Assembly (NCBI GenBank): GCA_963969345.1 | Contig: OZ017770.1 | Coordinates: 7,387,246 to 7,451,245, forward strand | Reading direction: 5' to 3' | Origin: Turbatrix aceti | Taxonomy: Eukaryota; Nematoda; Chromadorea; Rhabditida; Panagrolaimidae | Length of the DNA: 64,000 nt | In this document: positions 31,455 through 43,465 of the stretch, piece by piece | Position numbering within the stretch: position 1 is the first letter of the stretch | Layout of the letters: each line of letters opens with the position of its first letter | Made by a program: the position numbers and the translations under genes | Notes under the pieces: generated by a model | Database searches by the model: none | Seen by the model: the letters and a program-made list of their open reading frames with translations, nothing else | What the model was told of the DNA's origin: nothing

Positions 31455-31990
31455 TTTTTTTGACTTTTTGACTGAACGCGCGACCGTGCTGCTTCTTCTT
31501 CTCCTCCCAGGACTTTATTTTTTTATGTTGTGGTTTGACAACAACGACTGCTGTCTTTCGTCAGAATCCGGAACAAACCAAACCGACTCGTCGTCGACTG
31601 TTCCTCCAAGCAGACATACCTCTAGGAATAGCCTCTGCACCGATTCTGTGCCCTGTAGTTTCTCTGAGAGAGGAAAGTGTTGGGCGATGACATTCCCTGT
31701 GCACTTGCGTGCGCAATGCATTTTCAGGTCGACGTTCAGTCTAACCAAAAAAGCCACTGCAACGTCTTTTTCGGTGGCTTTTTTGTTTGGACTGACCGTC
31801 GACCTGAAAATGCATTGCGACTTCATCCTATTTTTTGCCCAAAACGTCGTAAATTGTGTTTGTGGCCACAATTTTTTTTCGCGCTTTTTTTGACTTTTTG
31901 ACTGAACGCGCGACCGTGCTGCTTCTTCTTCTCCTCCCAGGACTTTATTTTTTTATGTTGTGGTTTGACAACAACGACTGCTGTTTTTCG
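31455..31990 (+). repeat. 106-base direct repeat, two copies 430 bases apart
   Basis: Positions 31455-31560 and 31885-31990 match with about one difference (starting TTTTTTGACTTTTTGACTG and ending ACGACTGCTGT). The left arm has a single copy at about 28395-28475, so the duplication occurred in the right arm after the arms formed. Confidence 0.85.
31716..31823. repeat. palindromic hairpin sequence
   Basis: GCAATGCATTTTCAGGTCGA near 31716 is mirrored by TCGACCTGAAAATGCATTGC near 31800-31823, and the inner parts also pair (CCAAAAAAGCCACTG with CGGTGGCTTTTTTG). The stems are nearly 50 bases. A shorter form is present in the left arm at about 28082-28165. Confidence 0.8.
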
Positions 31991-32429
31991 TGTTTCTTAT
32001 ATTTTTTTCTTTTCGTGGGCCCTTCTTTTTTTTGTCATTTTTTTTCTTGCTGATCTGTTATGTTGTTGGCTCCTTTGTTTGCTTATTATGCACGTATATT
32101 TTAAAATATGTCTTTCCGCGTGTCTGGTTTAAAAAACACTTCAGGGCGCACTTTTTAGGGTACAATGGCGGGTCCCGAAAAATAAACGCCTTTTTCGGTG
32201 GCTTTTTTGGTTGGATCAAATGGCGATGACGATGGACCGCGGGTTGGAGGTCAAGGAGCTGAGCAATACTCCTTCTGCAGCGCCCAGAACTTCAGGTAGG
32301 GTTTTTGACGACTTTTTATCCGTTTTTTGCCCCAAACTTCGTAAATTGTGTTTGTGACCACAATTTTTATTTTTTTGTGTTTTTTGTTGTGGCTGCTCCA
32401 GTTGCTATTCCCTACGTCCAATTTTTAGA

Positions 32430-32560
32430 TTTGACGAATTCACGGGAGTCACAGGCTAACCGATCAGAAGGAAGTGCCACAGAAGAGAACAATCGCGGTC
32501 CCCAATCTTCGAACGTCCGCCGGTCTTCGAACGCCCGCCGGTCTAAAGATGCCAACAGCA
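32430..32560 (+). mobile_element. 5'-truncated copy of the SINE-like tail
   Basis: Shares with 30745-30885 the segments ACCGATCAGAAG, GAGAACAATCGCGGTCC and AAGATGCCAACAGCACGCG, but lacks the tRNA-like head. 5' truncation is typical of SINE copies. Confidence 0.6.
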
Positions 32561-33010
32561 CGCGTCCCCAATCGACCACCAGGGCGGTCTGTGATTCAAC
32601 TGATGTCATAATTCTCTGGTGAATCACAGACTGCTCAGGTGGTCGATTGGGGTACGTTGACTGTTTTGAAAAATGGAACAACGGAAACGGTTTCTTCTGA
32701 TGAAACGTCCAAGGTGGTCAAAGATATCAAAAGACGTTTCTTCTTCGACTGCGTCTGACTGGATGGAACGTCGATCTGGGAATGCAGGGGTTACGACCGA
32801 TGGGGAGACTTGCTGGTATGAAAAAAAAGCGACTTTGGTAACCGCCGCTGAACTCCTGCCGATAGTGGTTGTCGAAAAAGAGATCAGGTGCAATGGAATG
32901 TGCCCGCATTGCTGTGGAAAAAACTCCGCTTCAGTCTCAGACCAGGCAGCTTCAAAATTTTTGATTCCAGGTATGTTTTTAGAAATTTCTGAAAAAAAAC
33001 TGATTTTTTT
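32561..33010 (+). repeat. arm A of a nested inverted repeat with an open frame
   Basis: Starts CGCGTCCCCAATCGACC and is repeated inverted at 33722-34170. It includes an open frame from ATG 32673 that starts MEQRKRFLLMKRP, contains MCPHCCGKNSASVS (a CxxC-type cluster) and ends at a splice-donor-like CCAG|GTATGT near 32970. The RKRF-MKRP block resembles exon 2 of the putative gene at 26858-27835. Confidence 0.75.
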
Positions 33011-33721
33011 ATTTTTATCTTAAAATTAACAAAAAAAATTGTACTAGAATCTGTATTTACGGGTGCGGTGATTTCTGCGTCAGAATTTTTTACCGATTGT
33101 TTTGTTAAAAATAGGCTTTTTTTGGATTTTTTGTTTTTCTATTCAGTCCACCGAAGTTCGATCAATCTTTTTTTTTCAGACCAGCAAGCTGCTCTACCGT
33201 GCGCTTCCAGAGTACGTCGACTGTTTCGAAAACGGTTCCTTCCGATGAAACTCCAGGCTGCGGGGGCTTCAGAGTCGGGTAAGTTAAAAATTTTTTATCG
33301 ATTGATTTTTCAAAAATTTGATTTTTGTTTTTTTTGTTTTTTTATTTTGCTGACCGAAATTGGACCTTTTATTTTTTTCAGACCTTCAGGCTGCTTTCAT
33401 CGATGCCGATGCTGTTCATTGCATCGGCATCGATTAATTTTTTTTTTTTTTTTTTAATTTTTTTAATTTTTTATTCAACGAAACAAATATCATTTTTTTA
33501 CACAAATGTTTTCAAGTTGTAAAAAATGTGTATATTGATTTTTTTTTCTAGTTTTTTTGTCAGTGGACCAAATTTTAACCGTTTTTATTGATTTATTTTT
33601 TTCAGACCCGCCGCTGCCGCTCAAGCAGTAGCCCCGTCCGCATCACTGGCAGCAGAGTTTTTGGTTTCAGGTATGTTTCAGGTACAATTTTTATTTTGTC
33701 AATTTTAGGCCAAAATTAAAA

Positions 33722-34170
33722 GAAATCAGTTTTTTTTTCAGAAATTTCTAAAAACATACCTGGAATCAAAAATTTTGAAGCTGCCTGACCTGAGACTGAA
33801 GCGGATTTTTTTCCGCAGCAATGTGGGCACATTTCATTGCACCTGACCTCCTTTTCGACAACCGCTATCGGCAGGAGTTCAGCGGCGGTTACCAAAGTCG
33901 CTTTTTTTTCATACCAGCATGTCTCTCCATTGGCCGTAACCCCTGTATTCCCAGGTCGACGTTCCATCCAGTCAGACGCAGTCGAAGAAGAAACGTCTTT
34001 TGATATCTTTGACCCTCTTGGACGTTTCATCGGAAAAAACCGTTTCCGTTGTTCCATTTTTCAAAACAGTCGACGTACCCCAATCGACCACCTGAGCAGT
34101 CCGTGATTCACCAAAGAATTATGACATCAGGTGAAGCACAGACTGCCCTGGTGGTCGATTGGGGACGCGT
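33722..34170 (-). repeat. arm B of the nested inverted repeat with a matching open frame
   Basis: Inverted counterpart of 32561-33010, separated from it by about 710 bases. The frame from ATG at 34057 on the minus strand (MEQRKRFFPMKRPRGSK) is open to the same splice-donor-like site and differs from arm A by roughly a dozen amino-acid changes in about 100, with no stop codon in either. Confidence 0.75.
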
Positions 34171-34314
34171 CTGCCGGCGTCTTCAGCCCGGCGGTCATTT
34201 GCGGGTTCCGGCACTGGAAACTGATACCTCCCTCTCATGGCATTTGCATGCCATCAGTAAAACTTGTATATAAGGATGTTGTATGTAAAATAAAGTAAAA
34301 CACTTCGGGTCCGG

Positions 34315-34358
34315 TTGGATCATGTTCTAGTCGGGTTTTCGGGCAAGTACCCGACAGC
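34315..34358. mobile_element. possible end fragment of a second hAT-like element
   Basis: GGGCAAGTACCCGACAGCACTG resembles the right end of the 30946-31344 element (GGGTACCCGACAACACTG). No matching left end or target duplication was found. Confidence 0.3.
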
Positions 34359-34460
34359 ACTGGTCATAAGAATTACTCAGTTGCTTTGCCAATTTTTTTG
34401 GAAATGATTTTAAAAATATTGAAGCAAGGTTATTTATCGATCGTTGAACATTCAAAATAA

Positions 34461-36268
34461 TTATTCAGACTTGGATTTTGTCGCCCGCCGGCGAACAAAT
34501 CTGATGACAAAACGAAGAACTGTAAATACAAGTGCGATTGCTGCAACAACGGCAAGCAGTAGTGCTGCTAGGACGTCGTAGTTGTGCAACTGGATGAAAT
34601 TAAGATTTTGTCCTTCGAGTTGGAAAACACCGGTGTCACCAAACTGAGCTGCAAATTCTGTGTATTTGATGATTTTCTCATCAGGAGTCATTGGCTTGGC
34701 TTTGACCATGGCGGACAGCAGCTTGGCGCTCTTTCTGTACGACGGATTCGTGATGATTTCCCGAAGCGCGTTCACAATACTGGCTGTCGAAAGATTATTC
34801 TTGTCCAATATCTGAGCCATTCCGCGGTGTTTTAGCAATTTACAGTTTGCGTTTTGGTCGGCGAAAACGGGAAGACAGACTACAGGTACTCCTTTGGTGG
34901 AGGATTCGATGGCTGAGTTCATGCCGCCATGGGTAATGAAAGTTAGGAGCTTGGGGTGTTCTGAAAATGCATACTTATTTTGTTTGCTGTTTGGAACTAA
35001 CACAAACCCAAAATATCGTTTTGTGGTAACCATTTGCTTGTAATGACGTTGGAGTGCCCGTCCGCGATACCGTCGTCCAACTCGTACTTCCACAAGAACG
35101 TAATATCGGGAAACTGTGAAAATGCTTGCAAAAACATTTGCTTGTATTCAGGCGGCATCATCGATGATTTGACGACAGTGCCGAATGAAAACAGTACCAC
35201 ACCTTGCTTGGCTTTTTCAAAGATTTCAACGTAGTTCTAAAAAGAGAGTATGCATCTTATATTTATTTTTTTCTAAATGCTCACCTTTTCCAACGGTTTT
35301 GCTTGCGTACTTCCAAAGCCTCCAATGTAAATTACATTTGACGGCACAGCCTGAGGGATTGCAATAACTTCGTCCGTGTTTACAAACATAAATGCCGCTT
35401 TTCCAAAAGCGTTCTAAAATCATGAAATTGTAATAACTGAAATTTTTGTTTAAATACAGACCTGAATACTGAAATCAGGAACTCGAGGTGCAATAACTTC
35501 AGTAAAGTTAGCAAAAAAGTAGTTATAAAAGATTATGTGTTCCATGCCAAGTCCAAACAAATTTTCAACTCGCTGCAGGAAGTTCATGCCGCCAAGCACA
35601 CCGCTTTGGAATCCTAAAAAAAATATACCTATAATTCAATATTCAAAACTAAAAAAAAAACCTGGAACATAAGAAGCAGCAGCCGGTACTCCCAAAGAAA
35701 GCAAATGTGTGGTGCCGACCGAACCACTCGTGGCACTGATCCATTTGTTAATACCGACAGCTTGGATAAGCCCGTAACCACACAATTCAAATGGCTCCGA
35801 AATTCCGAGATCAAAGTTTTCGGTGCGAAGGGCTTCGATTGTTTCGTTGTCTTCCATCAGTTGCTTGCAAAACGAGGTTTTGTAGACATTCATTTTGGTC
35901 AGCATATCAAGTGAAAATCCAGTGCCTTTCCATAATTCTGCCTGCGTTCCATCGATGTCCAAAACAGGCAACGTAGGGTCGTAAGGACGAGTAATCACCC
36001 GCACTGCTTTGTTTTTCGAACCCGTAAACTTTACTTCCAAATTCAAAATAGGTTGATACATCACCTGCAAAACAGTTGTTCAATTTTCTAATTTTGTGCA
36101 ATGCCAACTTACGATTTCATGACCGGCTGCTGCGAGAGTATCTGCCAGCTTTCCGCAGAACGCCGTGTGACTGCCTCCAAATCGAGGACTGTAAACCAAA
36201 ATTTTGTACGCCGAGGTACATAATACAAGGGAAAAAATAGCAAACAATACCGCTGACAATCTCATCAT
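34461..36268 (-). CDS. UDP-glucuronosyltransferase copy B (intact)
   Basis: Six exons, 36268-36113, 36064-35662, 35613-35462, 35413-35285, 35236-35008 and 34960-34461, give 522 residues, the usual UGT length. The signal peptide (MMRLSAVLFAIFSLVLCTSA) is cleaved before YKILVYSPRFGGSH, whose His is where UGTs hold their catalytic base. The donor-binding part has PEYKQMF, SKWLPQND, then FITHGGMNSAIESSTKGVPV and FADQNANCKLL. A membrane span near residues 490-512 precedes a short basic tail KSKSE on the cytosolic side. It is a phase II detoxification enzyme of the ER lumen; the sugar and acceptor cannot be told. The start is the first of two adjacent ATGs. Confidence 0.93.
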
Positions 36269-36710
36269 GAGCAATACCTCGGTTCAGACGTCGACACTTT
36301 TATTTATATAAGAATTTATATTGGACATACAGACAACACAAAGATAAGAAAACTGTCTCAAAATGAACACACTTGTCAACGCTCACAGAATGACGCTATT
36401 CAACGTTGACACGATTACGTGTTAACTTTAAAAGTATCTAGTTTGTGATGGAACTTTGAGATCCACAGTTTGACTCATCAGCGAAATAATGTTTTGCCAA
36501 CACCGATTTTTTGTGTTCTGAACGAGGTATTTTTTGTGAAATCGTTATTCCCGCTTTTAAACTTCTCCTTTCAGATGCATTTAGTTAAATTGCTGATTCC
36601 TGTAAGTTTTCTTTCCGTTATTACCCCCTCACCAAAATTCAAAATTCAAAATCATTATTTTATTTATTATGTATTTTCTATCATTTTTTAACCAACAAAA
36701 AAAATTTCGT
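36269..36710. other. intergenic between UGT copies B and C
   Basis: Promoter side of copy B, then the 3' flank of copy C (from about 36640, similar to the flank of copy A). No other feature seen. Confidence 0.5.
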
Positions 36711-38521
36711 CTATTCAGACTTGGATTTTGTCGTCTGCCGTCGAACAAATCTTATGACAAAACGAAGAACCGTAAATACGAGTGCGATTGCTGCAACAAC
36801 GGCAAGCAGTAGTGCTGCTATGACGTCGTAGTTGTGCAACTGGATGAAATTGAGATTTTGTCCTTCGAGTTGGAAAACACCGGTGTCACCAAATTGAGCT
36901 GCAAATTCTGTGTATTTGATGATTTTCTCATCAGGAGTCATGGGCTTGGCTTTGACCATGGCGGACAGCAGCTTGGCGCTCTTTCTGTACGACGGATTCG
37001 TGATGATTTCCCGAAGCGCGTTCACAATACTGGCTGTCGAAAGATTATTCTTGTCCAATATCTGAGCCATTCCGCGGTGTTTTAGCAATTTGCAGTTTGC
37101 GTCTTGATCTGCAAATACGGGGAGACAGACTACAGGCACTCCTTTGGTGGAGGATTCGATGGCAGAGTTCATGCCGCCGTGGGTTATGAAGGTAAGGAGC
37201 TTCGGATGTTCTGAAAAATTTTAAATAGGCTTTGACCTTTGAGGCAACTATTTACAAACCTAAAATATCGTTTTGTGGTAACCATTTGCTTGTAATGACG
37301 TTGGAGTGCCCGTCCGCGATACCGTCGTCCAACTCGTACTTCCACAAGAACGTAATATCGGGAAACTGTGAAAATGCTTGCAAAAACATTTGCTTGTATT
37401 CAGGCGGCATCATCGATGATTTAACAACAGTGCCGAATGAAAACAACACTACACCTTGCTTGGCTTTATCAAAGATTTCGACATAGTTCTAAAAAGAAAG
37501 TATGCATCTTATATTTATTTTTTTCTAAATGCTTACCCTTTCCAACGGTTTCGCTTGCGTACTTCCAAAGCCTCCAATGTAGATTACGTTTGACGGCACA
37601 GCCTGAGGGATTGCAATAACTTCGTCCGTGTTTACAAAAATAATCGCTGCTTTGGCTACCGCTTTCTAAAATGATAAAACTAAACAACCATAATTTTTTG
37701 TTTAAAAACAAACCTGAATACTGAAACCAGGCACCCGAGGTTCAATAACTTCTGTATAGTTTGCAAAAAGGTAGTTAGAAAGAATGTATTTTTCCATGCC
37801 GAGTGCCAGAAAATTGATCGCTCGTTCTAGAAAATTCATGCCACCCAGCACACCTGTTCGCATGCCTAAAAAAATTACAAAACATTGGTAAAAATTTTAA
37901 ATTTGGAACAAGAACCTGGCACAAATGAAGCAGCAGCCGGCACTCCCAAAGGAATCAAATGTGAGTTACCAATCGACCCGCTCATGGCACTGATATACTT
38001 ATTAATACCCACTGCTTGGAGAAGTCCGTAACCACACAATTCAAAAGGTTCTGATATTCCGAGATCAAAGTTTTCGCTGCGAAGGGCTTCGATTGTATTG
38101 TTATCTTCCATCAGTTGCTTGCAGAATGAGGTTTTGTAGTAATTCATTTGAACCAGCATGTCTATAGAGACTCCAGTGCCTTTCCATAATTCTGCTTGCC
38201 TTCCGTCGATGTCCAAAACTGGCAATGAAGGGTCGTAAGGACGAGTAATCACCCGCACTGCTTTGTTTTTCGAACCCGTAAATTTTACATCCAGATTCAA
38301 AATTGGTTGATAAATTACCTGAAAAACAATTCAAAATCGTTTGTCTATAAGCCACGCCCCCTTACAATTTCATGACCGGCTTCAGCGAGAGTATCTGCCA
38401 ACTTTCCGCAGAACGCCGTGTGACTGCCGCCAAATCGGGGACTGTAAATCAAAATTTTGTACGCTGAGGTACATAAAACAAAGGAAAAAATAGCTAACAA
38501 TACCGCCGACAATCTCATCAT
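36711..38521 (-). CDS. UDP-glucuronosyltransferase copy C (intact)
   Basis: Six exons, 38521-38366, 38318-37916, 37865-37714, 37665-37537, 37488-37260 and 37210-36711, give 522 residues with every splice site canonical. Signal peptide MMRLSAVLLAIFSFVLCTSA, then YKILIYSPRFGGSH. The C-terminal half is almost the same as in copies A and B, while exons 2-3 differ clearly (for example NKYISAMSGSIGNSHL against NKWISATSGSVGTTHL in B). The amino half of UGTs recognises the acceptor, so B and C may prefer different substrates. Tail RRQTTKSKSE. It is the outermost copy of the tandem array, and all three point the same way. Confidence 0.93.
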
Positions 38522-39267
38522 GAGCACTACACTACCTCGGTTTAGACATCAACGTCTTCATTTATATTACTCTTTTCTATTGAACATACAGAGAGCACAA
38601 AGATATGACACTGCTTCATGAAAAACACAATCAATGCTCACAAAATGACGTTTTGTAACATTGTCACGGGTACGTGTAAACTTTGCAAGTAGTTTGTGAT
38701 AGAAATGTGCTATTCGAAAATGGACACAAAATGAACTACATCATTATTGGTCTTTCAAACAAAGAAATTATTCTGCTACAGCGATTTTTTCATTTCCTGT
38801 ATTTGCAAACATTTTTTATCCAAGTCAGCAAATAATATCTCCTGTTCTCGGTTAAAGTTTTAATAAGTATGTAAAAATGTTCACGGTGATAATGCATTCA
38901 TGAAAACGAGTTTTGCTTGATTAACCTCAAATTTGTGAAGCACCTGATAACTTAGAATTAAAAGTTGAGAACATGCAAAGAATCATAGATTGTCAGCAAA
39001 TGATGTTGATGTCTTGCGTGGGCAACATCTGATGTAGTTATGCATATGCATGAAATGTTTTTTGCGTACGATTTTCACTTGCAAACTGAATCACGTGTTT
39101 AAAATTGAATTTTTAAATTTTAAAACTACACATGTCATTGATCGTACACCCGAGTCAAAAATACAAAGCTTTAGTTTATATTATAAAAATATTGGCAACT
39201 TTACAACAAACAGTAATGTGTGACACGATATATAATTTTAAATGTTGAAAGTTAAAAAAAAAGCCAA
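38522..39267. other. intergenic, upstream of UGT copy C
   Basis: AT-rich, no exon seen. The first 150 bases resemble the region upstream of copy B (ACATACAGA..CACAAAGATA and AAAATGACG motifs), showing that the duplication included the promoter. Confidence 0.5.
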
Positions 39268-42200
39268 CTAGGATGCGGCATCAGCGGCTTCGGCTTCGGC
39301 AAGCACTTTAGCAAAGGAAAACGGTTGGAATGGATAGCCCAGACCCAGGTAGAACTTGCTCTGAAACTCGACCCAGTGCAGACGCAAGGCGTGCAGGAAT
39401 GCCGAAAGTCCTTCCATGAGCACAAGAATAGAGAACGTAAGCACTGCGAAGAAGAAGAAAATGACGTAAAGCACGACAGCTCCAACAATGCCGTCCATGC
39501 CGAATGAGTTGTGCAGCACCATCTCCCAAAGCACTTCGGAGAGTTCTAAGACAATGCTTTTAAATTTTGTGATAGCAAAGGTAAAACTTACGAGCATGAG
39601 CAAGCGATAGAGCCCAGAGACGGAGGTAAGAAGCCGTATGCGAAACACAGCCTAGTACGTATTCGATCGTGTGGATGGATTGGTGAACCATGATGTCACC
39701 AAAGCTCTGAAAAATTTACCTTGTTACCTGCAAAGTTCTGCAAAGTTGAAGCAAATCAAGACAAACCTCGTCGTGGTGACCACCTGAACCCCCGTGCTGA
39801 GCAGCGCCCTGGGCTTCAGCTTCCTTCACCGAGTGGCCATTTGTGACAATTTCAGCTTCATCGGTGTGCATGTTGATTCTGACGTTCATGTTGTCGCTGA
39901 CCGCCTGTCGAGCCTTGCGCTGCTCGAGGTAGATGTACAGCGGCTTGCCGAAGAGCATGATAGGAATGCAGACGACGGCAAGGATGACCAAGAATCCTTC
40001 GATGATGCTCTGTCCGGGGTACCATTGGTTCAAGTAGCACTGAGGAAGTTGTTTGCCGTTGTCGTCCACAAATCCGGCAGCTCGTTCTTTGAACATGAAC
40101 ATGTTGATCAAGCCAATCTATTTTTTTTTAAATTTTAGTACCGGGACAAAAACAAAAAAAAAGTTACCAAAAGTGAAGGTGCACAGTTAGAGCCGGGATA
40201 CTCTTGGCCAAAGATTGTTGTTTTCACGGTCCAGAAGAAGACCCACTTCAGAATAATCTGGAGACACAGGTAGATGAAGATGGAGCCCAAGAAAAGCATC
40301 TGTGGAATAAAAACGGTGTAAATCTCGATGTTGGACTTGCGATAGCTGTAGTTATTGTACGACAAGACGACACCGAATGTCATCTGTGCAATGCCAGCAA
40401 TGACGGAAAGTTTCATCTTCATCGAGTTCAGGAAATTGAGCTTGTTCTGAGCAATGTTCCAGATCGGATCGACTCCAAAGTAGTACGGTCCATGGTCTTG
40501 ACTGAACGCAACCTCCGGAGGCAAGAAGAGAGTCCCGTTGATGTGGTGGTCCAGTATTTCAGGGCTGAAAAAAGGTGCATTGAAGAAAAAATACAAGAGA
40601 AAGCCAACCTGTAAGGATTGCTCCATCCGGAAGAGAATATTTTGAACGATTTGGCAAAGATATCGTTGTACAGTATACCTGCGTGGATGGAGAACAACCC
40701 CATGAGCAGGATGATATACCGGCCGCCAAAGAACATGCCGAAGATTTCGTCCTTGATATTGCGTGCGATAAGATTCTTTTCACGAAGGACCAGGTAGAGA
40801 CCACAGAGAAACATGAGTACTCCGTGGCCCAAATCACCGAACATGCAAGCAAAGATGAAGGGAAACGTGATGATCGTGTACGGTGCGGGATTGACTTCGC
40901 GGTAGCTAGCCACGCCGTAAGAGTCCACGATGCCCTGGAAGACTTCTGTGAACTTGTTCACGCGGTTGAACGTCGGCGGTTCTTCATCCGTTGCCAGAAT
41001 GTTGAGTACAGGCTTGACAGTACTTCCGTTTTTATCAGCTCCCAGTTCAAGGGCTTGACGCACGATATCGAGATCGGCCAACGGAATCCAGCATTCTGCG
41101 ATAAAGAATTTTCCAATGGCATCAAACGTAAAATAGTTTAGAATGTTGTAGATGGACTTGTACATGCGAACTTGCTTGATCCAGTTGCTGACGTTGGCGG
41201 CCGTGGCATTGAGGACACGCGTGGTATGTTCATGCGTCTGATCCATGACGGTTTTGAAATCCATGATCTGCTGACGAACCTTGACAGCGGCAGCGGCGCG
41301 TTCCTTGCTTGTCTTGGGACAATTCGGATAGAGGCGAGCCTTGAAGCCATCGCAGATCTTGTTGATGATGGTCTTGAGTCGGTCGCCGTTGTGGAAGATG
41401 ATGAACACTGCTTTGCTCACCGGCGCACCCTGAAAAAAATTATTTTATTTTTCGTTTGACTAGAAATGCAGTAGTGTTTACGGTTTCAGGGTCTTCAAGT
41501 TCTTCATCAATTTCGGAATACCGGAGAAACGCTGTACGTCGGCACGCACGCCAAAGAACGCGTTCGAATGCGTTGATTCGATCCCGCTTGATTACACCGA
41601 CGGCGAAGCTGTAACAAACAATTTTTTTTATTTCCCATGATTATGCGCATGCGTTTTCATGCTTACGTCATAGGATCTTTCGCACTGCGAAGCGGTATTC
41701 CGGTTTCCGTTTCGTTTACCTGATCAATTTCTTGGATGGCAGCATCGTCGATGCCCTGAAATTAGTCATTTTGCAGCACATATTTTTTTTTGCAGGCTTA
41801 CTCCTTGGAAGAAAAGATCGGTTTTCTCTAAGACGGCTTCCCATTCCTTGAGATCAAGGAAATTTTTTTTCAATTGTATATCACTCTCCGTGTTATTGAC
41901 AACGTCTCGCTCCAAGTCGTTGAGCGTCGTTTCCAGTTGGTTAATATCATAGTGGTTCATAACACTGTAGTTCTTGTCCGCCACGTTTTGAACGGGAATG
42001 TTTTCCTTTCGAATGTATTTTTCGAGAAAGCGAAGTTTGCGCTCCATTTCATCAAAGCGACGGATGTCACGGACGAACATGCGTTGAAAAGCATTTACGT
42101 CTGCATTGAGCTGCAAGCCAAAATCACATTTATAATCAGTCAAATATTTTTTAAGTGCTCACGTCTTTGAACTGCACGTATGGCAGTTTCCCGACTTCTG

Positions 42201-42279
42201 CGATGCACGAGAAAGCTGCGTCCTTCTCGACGATCAGCTGGCAGAAGCGCATTTCTTCTGAGCGGTAAAGGGAGCCCAT
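39268..42279 (-). CDS. V-type proton ATPase 116-kDa subunit a
   Basis: Nine exons, 42279-42163, 42110-41802, 41755-41667, 41608-41482, 41429-40609, 40564-40168, 40117-39767, 39706-39592 and 39545-39268, give 867 residues. Subunit a of the V0 sector couples ATP hydrolysis to proton movement in acidic organelles. The N-terminus is typical ([17 protein letters not shown]), followed by the cytosolic arm (about 1-390). The membrane half has [33 protein letters not shown] and [35 protein letters not shown], which contains the essential Arg. C. elegans has four such genes (unc-32, vha-5, vha-6, vha-7); I cannot say which is the orthologue. 5' UTR exons may lie beyond 42280. Confidence 0.96.
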
Positions 42280-43465
42280 GTTTGAACTCTTGCTGTGCCG
42301 ACCTGACTGCTCAGCCACCGGGTACAAAAATCTGTAAATTGAAAAAAAATATCGGTAGAACGTCTTCCTGTCAAGCACACGCGTTGAAAACAATAGACAA
42401 TAGAACCATTTAGACACGTAAACAAATTTATGAATTTGGTAATGCAAATTGTTTGAATCACGCTTTCGCGCTCCCTTAAACTTTTTTTAATACAAAAATA
42501 AATGAACAAAAGAAGACGCCGGAAAAGGTATTGTTTAAAGCATGGGAATCGAGAGGGAGGCTCATAAGGAAAAGCGAGATGAGGGCCAGAAGAGAACTGG
42601 TTACGATGCTAGCTTAACAGCTGGTTGCATATGATTAATCGCAAAAAAAAGTTCGGAACGATCGGTGGGAAAATAAGCGATAAGTATTAGACCTCATATC
42701 TTATTCTCTTGCACGAAACAAGCATCGCTGTTTGCAGGAAGAAAAGAACGTTCGTTCCCTATATTTACAAAACAAAATATGATGCATTCAACGATCACAA
42801 CCAATATGTCTATACCCAGCGGTCATAACAAAAACCAAAAACAATGCACTCCGACTCCGTCGGTCTTCCAAGCTAGTTGTAGAATGTTTTTTGTCAGACA
42901 CATTACAAAATCGGTGATCAGTTTCTGATTTTTAGTCCTGACATCGTAAAAAGTGTGTGTTGCCACCGTGCATGATAGAAACCCCCCCTTCCCGTGCTGG
43001 GGTGATAGAAAATCGCCTTTCCAAGGGCGAACATTAAAAACAAGCGAAGCGAAACAAAAACTACACACAGAGAGAGCGAAAAAGGGGGGACCTGTATCCA
43101 GTCGCTTTTCAATACCCTGTGCCTCCTGGCTGCATCAGGCCCCCCGAGCTCTACTTACTACCAAAGCCGACAGTTTACGAAAAAAGGTAATGCAACCAAA
43201 GCACGCGACTACACGTATACAATGACACAGTGCAAAGACAATGCGGATAAATTGGTTAACGAATGCATTGTTTAAAAGAGACGTACTTGCATACCTTCCT
43301 TCGTCGCGCTCTCGATCGGTATCGACAAGTTAGGTAATTGATTTTTGCGACCAACCCAGTATCTGATCGGGAAGGAAGCCAATACATATATTCAATTACG
43401 TGTCAATAGTTTATTTAGAAGGTTCATAAATACAAAAAAAAAGATGGGTTCAAAAAATTTGTTGA
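42280..43465. other. intergenic, V-ATPase promoter side and astacin 3' flank
   Basis: No exon supported. A minus-strand stretch just above 42280 is open but has no start. Short G- and C-runs occur near 42985 and 43085. No repeat shared with elsewhere in the window was noticed. Confidence 0.45.

Larger units (their letters stand above)
31370..33712 (+). repeat. right arm of the long inverted repeat
   Basis: Inverted copy of 26941-28565. It contains plus-strand counterparts of the putative gene's exons: exon 1 at about 32234-32297, an exon 2-like segment at about 33181-33279, a shortened exon 3 at about 33382 and an exon 4-like segment at about 33607-33672. It also carries a duplicated 106-base unit, a palindrome and an insertion of about 680 bases relative to the left arm. 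Exon 3 meets a TAA soon after its start and exon 2 has changed phase, so this copy does not encode the same protein. Confidence 0.8.

Noticed and set aside
34584..34835. plus-strand frames of 83 codons inside the UGT last exons (also at 28937 and 36834)
   Set aside because: They are antisense shadows of a conserved coding exon and recur only because the exon is triplicated.
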